Shown here one piece after another: positions 1-8,367 of a DNA stretch of 64,000 nt. A model generated the notes under the pieces. That model was not told where the DNA came from. It did not search any database and was given only the letters and a program-made list of their open reading frames with translations. Location: positions 124,001 through 188,000 of the forward strand of contig CBDDHT010000002.1 of the NCBI GenBank assembly GCA_965228615.1. Direction: 5' to 3'. The position numbers and the translations under genes were made by a program. This DNA is from CBDDHT01 sp965228615. GTDB taxonomy: Bacteria; Pseudomonadota; Alphaproteobacteria; Rhizobiales; Methyloligellaceae. Numbering within the stretch: the stretch's first letter is position 1; each line of letters opens with the position of its first letter.

Positions 1-456
1 TTCCAATAACGGCAGTCGTCTAACCTGATAGCCTGAGGGGGGCGCATCTATCCAACGTCTCGATACGCCTTGCTCTCACATATGGAGTGTCCAGCCCTGA
101 TGCGCAAGGAAAAACAATTGAAAATCCGGCTTAATATTGCCTGATGACTGTGGTTCGACGCCGCAGCTTGCTCCCTTCGAAGCATCATCCGCAACAGATG
201 TTGGTGCTCTCGCGCCACACGGTTGCCGAGGTCCACGTTCAATCCATTGTCCTGCAAATTGCTGCCTGTGGCCGCAGTATCACAATTTCCAGATTTGGGC
301 GAAACGGTGAAATCCGTCCAAATCAGATACTGCAATTAGACTTGTTGGTTCGGGTTGGACCCATCCTTCTGTAGCGCGACCTGAACGGGGTCTGACAATC
401 TCGATGCCCAATCTGTCACCAGAGACCGCCAGACCTATCCAACAGGTAGGATCGAC
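1..456. other. Stretch without a recognisable gene
   Basis: Two short open frames (48-335 on the minus strand, 144-374 on the plus strand) overlap each other here. Neither has a convincing ribosome binding site, a recognisable domain or a link to a neighbour. The stretch lies downstream of the GST gene that ends at 457. It may hold the degraded end of an older gene, but I recognise nothing in it. Confidence 0.4.
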
Positions 457-1122
457 TCAGGCGGCTTTCTGAGTTTCGCCCGGAAGTGGGGCCTTGGTTG
501 CTGTAAAGCTGGGGCGTGCGGACACGGCTAACCACCATCTTTCCAAGTTGGGAAGACCTCCGAATAGAGCCAGGCCGCCTGGTAACCGGCCTACAATATC
601 CAGCAATGACGCGAGTAGCAGGTCCGCGATGCTCACGGCATCACCAGCCAGAAACGTACGATTTCCAAGCGCCCGATCGACAATCTCGTAATGGGCACGC
701 AGGATCGGTTTATCCCGTTCGATCGCCTCGACATCGGGCTCCGGTGCGAAGATGAAGGGCCCGATGAAGTGGCGGCCTGTATCGGGAATGATGTAGCAAT
801 TGATCGCGCTGACCCACTGTTCCATCCGAATGGCTTCGTCGAATTCTTGTGGAATGAGACAGCCATCACCGTATTTCGCGCTGACATAGCGACCGATTGC
901 CGATGTTTCGAAGACGACATGCTCGCCGTCTTCGAGCGACGGCATTCTCGCGAAGGGGTGCTTCTCGCGATAGCTGTCGGTCTGTAGGGCCGCTCGAATA
1001 TCATCGAAGGAGCCTTCGGCAACCTGTCGGACTTCGTGATCGACACCGGCTTCGATACAGCACATGCGCGCTGCACGAACATAGGGGCTCTGTGGTTGAC
1101 CATTAATGATGAGCTTAGGCAT
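457..1122 (-). CDS. Glutathione S-transferase family protein
   Basis: The 221-residue product has the two-domain GST layout: a thioredoxin-like N-terminal half (residues 1-80, with the cis-proline/ESxAI-type segment MPSLEDG...FETSAIGRY) and an all-helical C-terminal half ending near SARPSF. It would conjugate glutathione to electrophiles in the cytoplasm; the substrate is unknown. I chose the ATG at 1122 over the longer frame to 1338 because MPKLIINGQPQSPYVRAA is the normal GST beginning and the extension lies inside the upstream gene. The start overlaps the end of the SRPBCC gene by 8 nt, so it is the last cistron of an ArsR-SRPBCC-GST operon and probably under ArsR control. Confidence 0.88.
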   Translation of the reverse strand: MPKLIINGQPQSPYVRAARMCCIEAGVDHEVRQVAEGSFDDIRAALQTDSYREKHPFARMPSLEDGEHVVFETSAIGRYVSAKYGDGCLIPQEFDEAIRMEQWVSAINCYIIPDTGRHFIGPFIFAPEPDVEAIERDKPILRAHYEIVDRALGNRTFLAGDAVSIADLLLASLLDIVGRLPGGLALFGGLPNLERWWLAVSARPSFTATKAPLPGETQKAA

Positions 1123-1615
1123 GTGACGTTTCCTGACTGACAAATGTTGAGAGCTTTTGGAGGCTGCTGGTCCACCCGCCGTTGAAGCGGTTGGCAAGAG
1201 CTGCATCCAGAAATCCTGTATGAAGGAGGGTGAGTTCTGTTCCTTCCGCATGTTCGCGTAGTTCGACGCGGACTTGGGTCGGGATAAATCCTTCTGGGCG
1301 TTCGGACGCACCCTCGAATTGCCGATGGCGTATCTCAAGGCATATCAGCGATGGTGCGACGACTTCTGTGAACACGCCCGACATAAGATGGACGGTACCG
1401 TCCGGCCCTTCGATTTCGACTTGAAATGAGCCTCCCGGTCGGGGATCGCTTTGGGCGGTGCGACCATTGTAACCCTCAGGCCCCCACCATTTTTTTATCA
1501 TCTCGGCCGAAGTCCAGGCCTCGTAAACACGCTGTCGCGGTGCAGAAAGGATCTTAACGAGACGTACGCAAAGAAGCTCATCGGCTTCGGCATCGACTTT
1601 TATGGGTTTGCTCAT
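1115..1615 (-). CDS. SRPBCC / AHSA1-like domain protein
   Basis: The product has 166 residues and resembles the Aha1/START-like SRPBCC fold: an opening segment with VYEAWTSAEMIKKWWGPEGY, a central PGGSFQVEIEGPDG strand and a final helix of the type FNGGWTSSLQKLSTF. These proteins bind a small hydrophobic ligand in a deep cavity. The ATG at 1615 is preferred because the family's N-terminus starts there; the longer frame to 1906 only mirrors the ArsR gene. It overlaps the ArsR gene by 38 nt upstream and the GST gene by 8 nt downstream, so the three are translationally coupled. ArsR-SRPBCC pairs are common in this family and are usually thought to sense or handle xenobiotics (family knowledge). 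Confidence 0.88.
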   Translation of the reverse strand: MSKPIKVDAEADELLCVRLVKILSAPRQRVYEAWTSAEMIKKWWGPEGYNGRTAQSDPRPGGSFQVEIEGPDGTVHLMSGVFTEVVAPSLICLEIRHRQFEGASERPEGFIPTQVRVELREHAEGTELTLLHTGFLDAALANRFNGGWTSSLQKLSTFVSQETSHA

Positions 1616-1967
1616 TTCTGTTGTCCTTCTTGAGTTTCTTTGTCTCGCTGCCGGGTTCTTCTGCGAGCAGCGTTTCGAGCCGATCAAGCGATCCTTCCCA
1701 GAAGCTGCGGTATTGGTCGACCCACTGGGACGCCTGTTTGAGCGCTTCGGGATTGAGAGAGATGATCCGACGTTGAGCATCAACGCGCCGATTGATGAGA
1801 CCGGCTCGTTCCAGCACTTTGAGATGTTTGGAAACTGCAGGCGCGGAGATGCGGAATGGTGCGGAGAGTTCGCCGACCTGGGTCTCACCGGCAGCCAATC
1901 GTGCAACGATCGCTCTGCGGGTCGGGTCAGCCAGTGCGCCGAAGACTGAGTCTAACTGATATGCCAT
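1578..1967 (-). CDS. ArsR-family winged-helix repressor
   Basis: The product has 129 residues. Residues 5-90 form the ArsR helix-turn-helix with the typical opening FGALADPTRRAIVARLAAGE and the recognition part ISAPAVSKHLKVLERAGLI. No metal-binding CxC motif is visible, which fits the non-metal subgroup that travels with SRPBCC proteins. It is the first gene of the operon and likely represses it; the AT-rich palindromic DNA just upstream is the obvious operator. The last residues are lysine- and arginine-rich because they are read from the overlap with the next gene. Confidence 0.9.
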   Translation of the reverse strand: MAYQLDSVFGALADPTRRAIVARLAAGETQVGELSAPFRISAPAVSKHLKVLERAGLINRRVDAQRRIISLNPEALKQASQWVDQYRSFWEGSLDRLETLLAEEPGSETKKLKKDNRNEQTHKSRCRSR

Positions 1968-1975
1968 TAATTCAC

Positions 1976-2008
1976 CTTTCAGTTAATTAACTAATAGATG
2001 AATTAACC
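1976..2008 (-). promoter_or_regulatory. Candidate ArsR operator/promoter
   Basis: An AT-rich stretch directly upstream of the ArsR start contains the perfect palindrome GTTAATTAAC (1982-1991) and, about 20 nt on, a related GAATTAAC half. Such dyads next to an autoregulated ArsR gene are the usual operator position. This is inferred from position and symmetry only. Confidence 0.4.
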
Positions 2009-2127
2009 GGTTCCATCAAGCTCGAATTTGAAGCAAGGGTCGTGTGCCGTTGGCTGTAGGGCGGGACGCCACGTATAAGCAGGGCTCTTCTATGAGTGTC
2101 TGGCATTGCAAAACTCGAGGTATCTGA

Positions 2128-2682
2128 ATGGCCCGCCTACCTTATGTCGATCGCGATCAACTCGCCGAAGACGATCGGGACCTCCTGGCAAACCCGATCA
2201 ATCTGTATCGCGTGCTCGCGAACAGTCCTGAAACGTTGCGCCAGTATCAGCCTTTCGGACAGTGGACGCGCCACAAGGGGCCGTTGGACCCCCGCCTCCG
2301 AGAAATGGCAATCCTGCAAATCGGTTATCTTGCGCGGGCTCCCTACGAGTGGAGCCACCACATCAAGATCGGGCACGATTTCGGTGTGAGGGACGACGAC
2401 ATACGAGCGCTCATTACGGAAACCGAGGGCGGCAAAAGTGAACTTCCGGAACTGGATCGCGCAGTCTTGCGAGCGGCAAGGCAGGTGACAACGGACATGC
2501 GGATGCACGATGCCGAATTCGCAATCCTTCGCGATGCATTCAATGACGATGAGCTCATGCAGCTCATTCTGACCATGGCTTTTTACAATTCGGTCGTGCG
2601 TATCTTGGCGACATTGGAAGTCGACGTTGAACCCGAGTATCAACAGTATCTGGAAGCCTTTCCGCTCCCCGATTCGCCTTGA
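2128..2682 (+). CDS. Carboxymuconolactone decarboxylase family protein
   Basis: The 184-residue product matches the AhpD/CMD fold in its core: PLDPRLREMAILQIGYLARAPYEW-HH-IK at about 55-80 and a later helix LDRAVLRAARQ. The CxxC pair of true AhpD peroxidases is missing (no cysteine in the helical core), so a redox role is unlikely; a small decarboxylase or hydrolase role is possible. It lies 17 nt upstream of an SDR gene on the same strand and probably forms an operon with it. The ATG at 2128 is followed at once by the conserved MARLPYVD beginning. Confidence 0.82.
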   Translation: MARLPYVDRDQLAEDDRDLLANPINLYRVLANSPETLRQYQPFGQWTRHKGPLDPRLREMAILQIGYLARAPYEWSHHIKIGHDFGVRDDDIRALITETEGGKSELPELDRAVLRAARQVTTDMRMHDAEFAILRDAFNDDELMQLILTMAFYNSVVRILATLEVDVEPEYQQYLEAFPLPDSP

Positions 2683-2699
2683 AGAACAGCGAGTGACAG

Positions 2700-3527
2700 A
2701 TGCGATTGAAAGACAAGGTTGCGATCGTCGTTGGCGCCGGCCAAACGCCGGGCGGAACGATTGGGAACGGTCGCGCAACATCCGTCCTGTTTGCCCGAGA
2801 AGGTGCAAAAGTCCTTTGCGCCGATCGGGATCTTGGGAGTGCAGAAGATACGGCCGCTGAGATCACTCGGGACGGAGGTGAAGCCGTTGCGATCGCTGCT
2901 GATGTTACAGACGAGGCCAGCCTTATCGCCATGGTCTCCGATTGCCTCGATCGTTGGGACCGAATTGACGTGCTGCACAACAATGTGGGGGTCAGCCTGG
3001 CCGGTGGCGATAAGCCTCTTGAAGAGGTCACCGAAGATGGTTTCGACAATGTGATGGCTATCAATCTGCGTGGCATGGTGATGACCTGCAAACATGTGGT
3101 GCCTGTCATGCAACGGCAGGCGGTTGGGTCCATTGTCAATATTTCGTCGGTGGCTGCGCGAGAGCGATACCCCTATGTGGCCTATCGTGCGAGCAAGGCC
3201 GGTGTCATCGCATTCACTGAACAACTGGCTTTCCGCTATGCCCGCGATGGCATCAGAGCAAACAGTATTCTCCCTGGCTTGATGGATACGCCAATGGCAG
3301 TTGAGGCTCGGGTCAAGGATTTTGGGCAGAGCCGCGAGCAAGTTCGTGCCGACCGCGATGCGCGCGTTCCGCTGGGTGCAAAGATGGGGACGGCCTGGGA
3401 TGTGGCATATGCAGCACTTTTCCTGGCTTCCGATGAAGCTAAGTTCGTCAGCGGTGCGGCATTGCCGGTTGATGGTGCTGCGTTGGCCTTCGTCGGGCCC
3501 GGGAATCCTTGGCCGGGCGAGGCTTAG
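2700..3527 (+). CDS. SDR-family NAD(P)-dependent oxidoreductase
   Basis: The product has 275 residues with a classical short-chain dehydrogenase layout. The nucleotide loop is G12-A-G...GNG, the acidic D69-V stabilises the adenine, NNVG is at 94-97, and the catalytic residues are S150, Y162 and K166 in YRASK. The glycine loop is longer than usual (AGQTPGGTIGNG). It should oxidise or reduce a hydroxyl/keto group with NAD(P); the substrate is unknown. It follows the CMD-family gene closely, and a 6-bp inverted repeat (CTGGCC/GGCCAG) lies between its end and the convergent enolase-superfamily gene. Confidence 0.9.
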   Translation: MRLKDKVAIVVGAGQTPGGTIGNGRATSVLFAREGAKVLCADRDLGSAEDTAAEITRDGGEAVAIAADVTDEASLIAMVSDCLDRWDRIDVLHNNVGVSLAGGDKPLEEVTEDGFDNVMAINLRGMVMTCKHVVPVMQRQAVGSIVNISSVAARERYPYVAYRASKAGVIAFTEQLAFRYARDGIRANSILPGLMDTPMAVEARVKDFGQSREQVRADRDARVPLGAKMGTAWDVAYAALFLASDEAKFVSGAALPVDGAALAFVGPGNPWPGEA

Positions 3528-3561
3528 CGGTTTGTTCTAAAGATCTGGCCGGAGCTCTGTC

Positions 3562-4653
3562 TCAGGCCAGCCCCGACCATGTCGCCCACTTGGCATGATG
3601 GACTTCTCGCCGCACCGTGTGCTTCTCAACGGCATCCCAGTTTAAAGCGGGTAGTGCTTCAGATAACACGATCTCGGCGCCATCCATTTGAAGTGGTGGA
3701 TCAAGAAGGTTTATCTCGGTTTTTAGGAAGCCGTTCATCTCCCCGGCATTGTCGACATAACCGCGCATGGCGGCGGCCTCCATCCAGCACCCGATGTCCG
3801 TCGCGACGCCATTGCCGAGGACGGGTATCATACCGTGATCGCGGATCTGTGTGAGAACCCCTGCCAATGCGCTCATGTCGCCAATTTTCATGAGCTTCAA
3901 CTTGATGAACTCAGCAAGCTTCTCGGAAGCCGCACGGTCGACTTCCGCCGCACCATAAATGGATTCGTCGAGCATGATCGGCACACGCGCCCGCGGTTTG
4001 ATTGCTTTGGCCGCATTCCAATCCGCCTTGTCGCAAGGTTGCTCCAAGAGTTCGACACCCTCGGGATCAAGCGTATCCAGGAAAAGAATGGCTTCTTCAA
4101 CGTTGAAGCCCTGATTGGCATCGATGCGTATTGCGGCGCGGCCGTCGACAACCTCCTGGATCGCCTTCACGGCCTGAATGTCGTTCTCCACATTAAAACC
4201 GACTTTGAATTTCAGGGTGTCGTAACCACTCGCGATGTGACGGTCGACTTCGTCCCTGGCCGCCGCTTTGTCGCTGCCATCGCTTGATAGGATCGCCAGG
4301 AGTTTTGTCCGCGCAGGCGTTGTCAGGGCCGGGTGCTGTTCCAAATAGTCAATAGCGGACAGGAAGGCTGTGGCTGTGAACGCGGTCTTTTCCGCAGCAG
4401 GGCGAAGTGTCAGGCGCGCTTCGTCGAGACCGAGTCCGGCAACGATCGGTGCAAGCATGTTGGCTGTGCGCCAGCTCTCGTCCATGGTTTCGTCGGTATA
4501 GCCCGGCAGGAGGGTTGCTTCGCCAAACCCGGATCCTTCGATTTCGCGCAGCACAACGAGAAGCGTATCGAAGGCCGTGACCGGTCCGAACGAAAGACGA
4601 TAAGGCTTGATGAGCGGAAGGCTGAGCTGTCGGACTTCGATGCTCTCAATCAT
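3562..4653 (-). CDS. Enolase-superfamily enzyme (mandelate racemase / muconate lactonizing type)
   Basis: The 363-residue product has the capping domain (1-120) followed by the beta-barrel. Visible catalytic parts are the first KxK (K148-F-K150), metal ligands D178 (RIDANQGF), E204 (LLEQP) and D229 (MLDES), and the second lysine motif K251-L-K253. This order fits the MLE/dipeptide-epimerase side of the superfamily better than mandelate racemase, which has a His-Asp dyad. It would abstract a proton next to a carboxylate; the substrate cannot be read from sequence. The gene lies 84 nt downstream of the acyl-CoA ligase genes, with a hairpin between, so co-transcription is possible but not certain. 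Confidence 0.85.
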   Translation of the reverse strand: MIESIEVRQLSLPLIKPYRLSFGPVTAFDTLLVVLREIEGSGFGEATLLPGYTDETMDESWRTANMLAPIVAGLGLDEARLTLRPAAEKTAFTATAFLSAIDYLEQHPALTTPARTKLLAILSSDGSDKAAARDEVDRHIASGYDTLKFKVGFNVENDIQAVKAIQEVVDGRAAIRIDANQGFNVEEAILFLDTLDPEGVELLEQPCDKADWNAAKAIKPRARVPIMLDESIYGAAEVDRAASEKLAEFIKLKLMKIGDMSALAGVLTQIRDHGMIPVLGNGVATDIGCWMEAAAMRGYVDNAGEMNGFLKTEINLLDPPLQMDGAEIVLSEALPALNWDAVEKHTVRREVHHAKWATWSGLA

Positions 4654-4675
4654 TGGATCGCCCTTCCAATCAATA

Positions 4676-4718
4676 AGCCCCGGACAAACTAGCCAAATAC
4701 TGAAGCTTGCCCGGGGCT
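4676..4718 (-). terminator. Inverted repeat downstream of the acyl-CoA ligase operon
   Basis: AGCCCCGG (4676-4683) and CCGGGGCT (4711-4718) pair perfectly over 8 bp around a 27-nt loop, just past the alpha-subunit stop. The T-run after it is poor, so this may be an attenuating hairpin and not a full terminator. Confidence 0.35.
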
Positions 4719-4737
4719 GATATCAATCGGTTGCGAC

Positions 4738-5607
4738 TTATGCAAGTCGCTCTGACAGAGCCGTTGGGACACCGGATGGTGTCGGCAACACGGCAACGCC
4801 AGCCTCTTCGAGTGCGGCGCGCTTGCCTTCGTAAGAGCCGCGCCCGCCCATAACGATAGCGCCCGCATGACCCATCTTCTTGCCCGCAGGAGACGCTGCA
4901 CCGGCAATGAAGGCTGCGACCGGTTTCGACATGGTCGCGATATATTCGGCAGCTTCTTCTTCCATGGTGCCGCCTATCTCGCCAATCAGCGCGATCGCAT
5001 CGGTTCCCGGGTCCTCATTGAGCGCGACAACGGCATCGCGGGTTGTCGTGCCGATGACGGGGTCGCCGCCGATACCGACGAACGATGAAATACCGAACCC
5101 GGCTTGAACCAGATTGAGGCAGAGGAGGGTTCCGAGGCTTCCTGACCGCGAAACAACACCGATACGTCCCGGTTTGAATACACGATCGTTGAAGGCCGGC
5201 ATAAAGCCGACGAAACATTCGCCTGATGTCACAATCCCGGCTGTGTTGGGTCCAATGACCTGAGTGCCGGCTTCTCGCGCTTCGGCAAGAAATGCCATCA
5301 CGTCGTGAACGGGAATATGTTCGGTCAGAACAACAAGCTTTTTGATGCCGGCTTCGACAGCATCCTGCACGGCAGCTTTGACACCGAGTGGCGGAATAAA
5401 GAGAACGGACGCATCAATGTGCGTATCCTTGGCGGCCTCGGTTGCGGAACCCCAGACCGGGAGTCCCATATGCTCCGTGCCTGCCTTCTTCGGATTGACG
5501 CCACCAATGACCTTGGTGCCGTATTCGCGCATCTTCCCGGCCCAGAACGAGCCCTGCTTGCCGGTAATGCCCTGCACGAGGACGGTTTCATTACCACGTA
5601 CGATCAT
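4738..5607 (-). CDS. ADP-forming acyl-CoA ligase, alpha subunit (SucD/MtkB/SauD-like)
   Basis: The 289-residue product is the CoA-binding and phosphohistidine subunit of a succinyl-CoA-synthetase-type ligase. The Rossmann CoA-binding half carries VQGITGKQGSFW and GGVNPKK. The phosphorylated histidine is H247 in KKMGHAGAIV. The ATG at 5607 overlaps the beta-subunit stop by 4 nt (ATGA); a longer frame to 5757 lies wholly inside the beta gene. With the beta subunit it would convert an organic acid, CoA and ATP to an acyl-CoA, or the reverse. The neighbouring acylating aldehyde dehydrogenase argues for a dedicated acid rather than succinate; malate (Mtk) and sulfoacetate (SauCD) ligases are the known look-alikes. 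Confidence 0.87.
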   Translation of the reverse strand: MIVRGNETVLVQGITGKQGSFWAGKMREYGTKVIGGVNPKKAGTEHMGLPVWGSATEAAKDTHIDASVLFIPPLGVKAAVQDAVEAGIKKLVVLTEHIPVHDVMAFLAEAREAGTQVIGPNTAGIVTSGECFVGFMPAFNDRVFKPGRIGVVSRSGSLGTLLCLNLVQAGFGISSFVGIGGDPVIGTTTRDAVVALNEDPGTDAIALIGEIGGTMEEEAAEYIATMSKPVAAFIAGAASPAGKKMGHAGAIVMGGRGSYEGKRAALEEAGVAVLPTPSGVPTALSERLA

Positions 5608-6725
5608 CGGGCCGCCTCCACTGCCGCGCGAACGGCGTCGTCCATAATATCGTAGGGCTCGATGCCCAGTTTTTCTCGCACCATGGCGATAGCTTCGTCT
5701 TCGCCGGTTCCGTGGATGGTGAAGACGACCGGAACCTGGGGGTTGACCTCGTCCCATGCAGCCAGAAGGCCTTCGACCATAACGTCCGTCCGCGCAAAGG
5801 CACCGCAGAAATTGACCAGCAGTGATTTGACGCGTGGATTGGAGAGCACCAGTTCGAGAGCGGGTTTGCCGAGGGTGTACGCCTCGCCACCAATCTCCAG
5901 GAAGTTCGCCGGCTCGCCGCCATAGTGGCGCACGGCATCCATCGTCGTCATGGTCAGGCCGGCTCCGTTCGCCAGAACGCCGACCTCACCGTCGAGTTCG
6001 ATGAATTTCAGGTTCTGCTCTTTGCCGCGAATCTCCAGCTCGGTGAGTTTGTCGGGTGTTCCTGACTTTGAGAGTTCCTCGCGGCGCTTGATGGCCGAGT
6101 CGTCGAGCGTGTATTTGCAGTCGAGTGCCATCAACCGACCGTCTTTCGTGACGATCAGCGGGTTGATCTCCATGAGTTCCGCATCGTTGGCTGTGTAGGC
6201 GTCATAAAGCGCAAGGAGCACATCTGCGACGGCCACCGGCTCGACGCCGTCAACTGCGGGGAGAGCACTCATCAGCGTCCCGGGGTCGATGCCCTTGCGG
6301 ATGTCGATTTCGAGCTGCATGAGTTTGTCCGGATGCTGCTCCGCAATTTCCTCGATATCCATGCCGCCTTCCGGGGAGAAGAGGAGCAATGGCCCCTTGC
6401 TGGAGGAGTCATTCAACACCGCGGCGTAGAGCTCGGTGGCAATAGGGACCTGTGCTTCGACGAGCACCTGCTCGACGCGATGCGTTGCAATCTCCATCCC
6501 GAGGATGCGTCCTGCTGCCTCGCGCGCTTCGTCCGGCGTCGAAACAAGTGCAATTCCGCCGGCCTTGCCACGCTTGCCTGTCGGGACCTGGGCCTTGACG
6601 ACACTGGGCCCGATCGCGGCGGCGGTATCGGCGGCTTCATCCGCCGTGCGAGCCGTACGCCCTTCCGGCACGGCAATTCCAGCCGCGACGAGCAAAGGCT
6701 TCGCGGCATACTCTTCGAAATTCAT
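5604..6725 (-). CDS. ADP-forming acyl-CoA ligase, beta subunit (SucC/MtkA/SauC-like)
   Basis: The 373-residue product has an N-terminal ATP-grasp part (VVKAQVPTGKRGKAGGI at about 43-59, MEINPL near 195) and the C-terminal ligase domain (GAGLTMTTMDAV, NFCGAF near 308). It is slightly shorter than standard SucC. It supplies nucleotide binding for the two-subunit ligase. It follows the aldehyde dehydrogenase by 6 nt and overlaps the alpha subunit by 4 nt, so the three are one operon. The substrate is open, see the alpha subunit; no sucAB or TCA genes are nearby, which speaks against the housekeeping succinyl-CoA synthetase. Confidence 0.87.
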   Translation of the reverse strand: MNFEEYAAKPLLVAAGIAVPEGRTARTADEAADTAAAIGPSVVKAQVPTGKRGKAGGIALVSTPDEAREAAGRILGMEIATHRVEQVLVEAQVPIATELYAAVLNDSSSKGPLLLFSPEGGMDIEEIAEQHPDKLMQLEIDIRKGIDPGTLMSALPAVDGVEPVAVADVLLALYDAYTANDAELMEINPLIVTKDGRLMALDCKYTLDDSAIKRREELSKSGTPDKLTELEIRGKEQNLKFIELDGEVGVLANGAGLTMTTMDAVRHYGGEPANFLEIGGEAYTLGKPALELVLSNPRVKSLLVNFCGAFARTDVMVEGLLAAWDEVNPQVPVVFTIHGTGEDEAIAMVREKLGIEPYDIMDDAVRAAVEAAR

Positions 6726-6731
6726 AAGGAC

Positions 6732-8174
6732 CTACTCCCCGTATTTGGCGAGGTAGGCGCCAAAGAGTTCGTCTTCGCTCGGTTTGTCTTCGGGAATGCG
6801 CGTGACGAGATGGGTGATATTGAGAAAGCTGCGATAGTTGAGGTTTTCGGAAATTGAATTGCCCTGCCAAGTGCCGCAGCCCATGGATAGTGTAAAAGGC
6901 AGTCCTGAGTCGAAACCGCCGCCATTTCCAAATGTGTGCGCCTGGTTCACGAGAACACGCACGACATCCATGTCTTCCGCGAGCTCGCGGGCGTGATCCA
7001 TGTCGTTGGTATGGAGTCCCACCGAGTGGCCGCGCCCTTCATGATCCAGAATTTCAACGGCAATACGCTTGGCATCGGCAAAATCCTTGGCCCGATAGAC
7101 CGTTAGAACCAGAGCGAGTTTTTCACCGGAGAGCGGGAAATCGTCTCCGATGCCGGTCTCCTCGACCATGACGAATTTCTTCGATCCGGCAGATTCATCG
7201 AGCCCGAATGCGTCGGTCAGGACATTCATGCCGCGCGCGATGACGTCTCGGTTCAGTTTGCCGTTGACCCACAGGCGATCGACAATCCGGCCGCCTTCCT
7301 CCGAACTCGACATGTAACCGCCGGCGCGCTCCAGCGCCTTGATGGCATCGTCATAGATGTCATCCACGATGATGACGGAATTTTCGGATGAGCAGGATGT
7401 TGCGTTGTCGAAGATCTTCGATGCCGTGATCTTCTCGGCGGCGTCATCCAGGTCGGCGCTCGAGTCAATAATGACGGGTACATTACCCGCGCCGACCCCA
7501 ATCGCTGGCGTTCCGCTCGAATAGGCGCCGCGCACATTGTTCTGGCTGCCGGTCACAACGACAAGATCGACTTCCTTCATCAAGGCTGTGGTGGCATCGC
7601 GGGTGACAGGCTTCGGGAGGATCTGCACCAAATCTTTGGGCGCTCCGACCTTAGCGAGTTCGTCGCGCATTGCCTCCACAGTCGCGTTCGTCGCGACCCA
7701 AGCGAGAGGCGACGGTGCGATAATGATGGCGTTGCCGCCCTTGAGCGCCATCATGGCTTTGTTGACCGGTGTGGCCGAAGGATTGGTCGACGGTGTGACA
7801 GCAGCAACAACCCCGACGGGTTTGGCATATTTTACGAGGCCGAGTTCCGGCAACTCCTCGATAATACCGGTCGATTTCACACGCATCAGATCGCGCAATG
7901 TGCCGAACGTCTTGCGTTGATTCTTGATAATCTTGCTGTCGACATCACCGAGATTTGTCACCTCCACGGCCAGTTCGGCCAAGGCTTTGGCTCGTTCCGG
8001 TTTGTAGATTGCCCACGCGAGTGCCGTAACCGCATCGTCGATACGCTCCTGCGTCAACGGCGCGAATTCCGCCATGGCCTGGCGGCCGCGGGAAACGAGC
8101 GGTGGGATGACGTCTGCAGGATCGGTGGATGTTGCTTGGCTGTCTGGAGCGGGTTCGGCGGCGTTCTGGAGCAT
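6732..8174 (-). CDS. CoA-acylating aldehyde dehydrogenase (SauS/EutE-like)
   Basis: The product has 480 residues from the ATG at 8174. It belongs to the acylating aldehyde dehydrogenase group: VVAAVTPSTNPSATP near 124, GNAIIIAPSP near 147, and catalytic C261 within FDNATSCSSENS. It lacks the C-terminal alcohol dehydrogenase of AdhE. It would interconvert an aldehyde and its acyl-CoA with NAD(P). Sequence style resembles acylating sulfoacetaldehyde dehydrogenases as well as acetaldehyde dehydrogenases, and a ligase operon directly follows. The longer frame to 8276 has no family similarity and crosses a candidate operator. An IclR regulator is divergent. Confidence 0.85.
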   Translation of the reverse strand: MLQNAAEPAPDSQATSTDPADVIPPLVSRGRQAMAEFAPLTQERIDDAVTALAWAIYKPERAKALAELAVEVTNLGDVDSKIIKNQRKTFGTLRDLMRVKSTGIIEELPELGLVKYAKPVGVVAAVTPSTNPSATPVNKAMMALKGGNAIIIAPSPLAWVATNATVEAMRDELAKVGAPKDLVQILPKPVTRDATTALMKEVDLVVVTGSQNNVRGAYSSGTPAIGVGAGNVPVIIDSSADLDDAAEKITASKIFDNATSCSSENSVIIVDDIYDDAIKALERAGGYMSSSEEGGRIVDRLWVNGKLNRDVIARGMNVLTDAFGLDESAGSKKFVMVEETGIGDDFPLSGEKLALVLTVYRAKDFADAKRIAVEILDHEGRGHSVGLHTNDMDHARELAEDMDVVRVLVNQAHTFGNGGGFDSGLPFTLSMGCGTWQGNSISENLNYRSFLNITHLVTRIPEDKPSEDELFGAYLAKYGE

Positions 8175-8203
8175 GATCGCGGTTCTCTTGTTCTTGCAAT
8201 AAA

Positions 8204-8220
8204 CGGGATGACATGTCCCA
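8204..8220. promoter_or_regulatory. Candidate IclR operator
   Basis: GGGA-N7-TCCC dyad (CGGGATGACATGTCCCA) about 30 nt upstream of the aldehyde dehydrogenase start, in the region shared with the divergent IclR gene. Position and symmetry fit an autoregulatory site. It is short and could be chance. Confidence 0.25.
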
Positions 8221-8367
8221 TTTTTTATGATTTCATCCTGCTTGTCAACGATCGAAGCAAGGCGATTGGTAGCCATAGGCTAGCACGGTAGTCTGACGGG
8301 TCGACGGCAGCAGGGCGTACTGTATGCCATCTATGTGTTCAGGACCTAGGCAGGGAAAAGAGCAAGC

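Noticed and set aside
1..456. Possible small genes at the left edge
   Set aside because: Two overlapping antisense frames without ribosome sites or family similarity; there is nothing to support either.
2128..2682. Selenoprotein of the AhpD type
   Set aside because: AhpD-like selenoproteins exist, but this frame has no in-frame UGA and no CxxC site.
2137..3341. Minus-strand frames of 191-233 codons
   Set aside because: They lie antisense to the CMD-family and SDR genes and have no recognisable domain.
5604..6725. Housekeeping succinyl-CoA synthetase (sucCD)
   Set aside because: The operon partner is an acylating aldehyde dehydrogenase under an IclR regulator, and no TCA-cycle gene is near, so I kept the general acyl-CoA ligase name.
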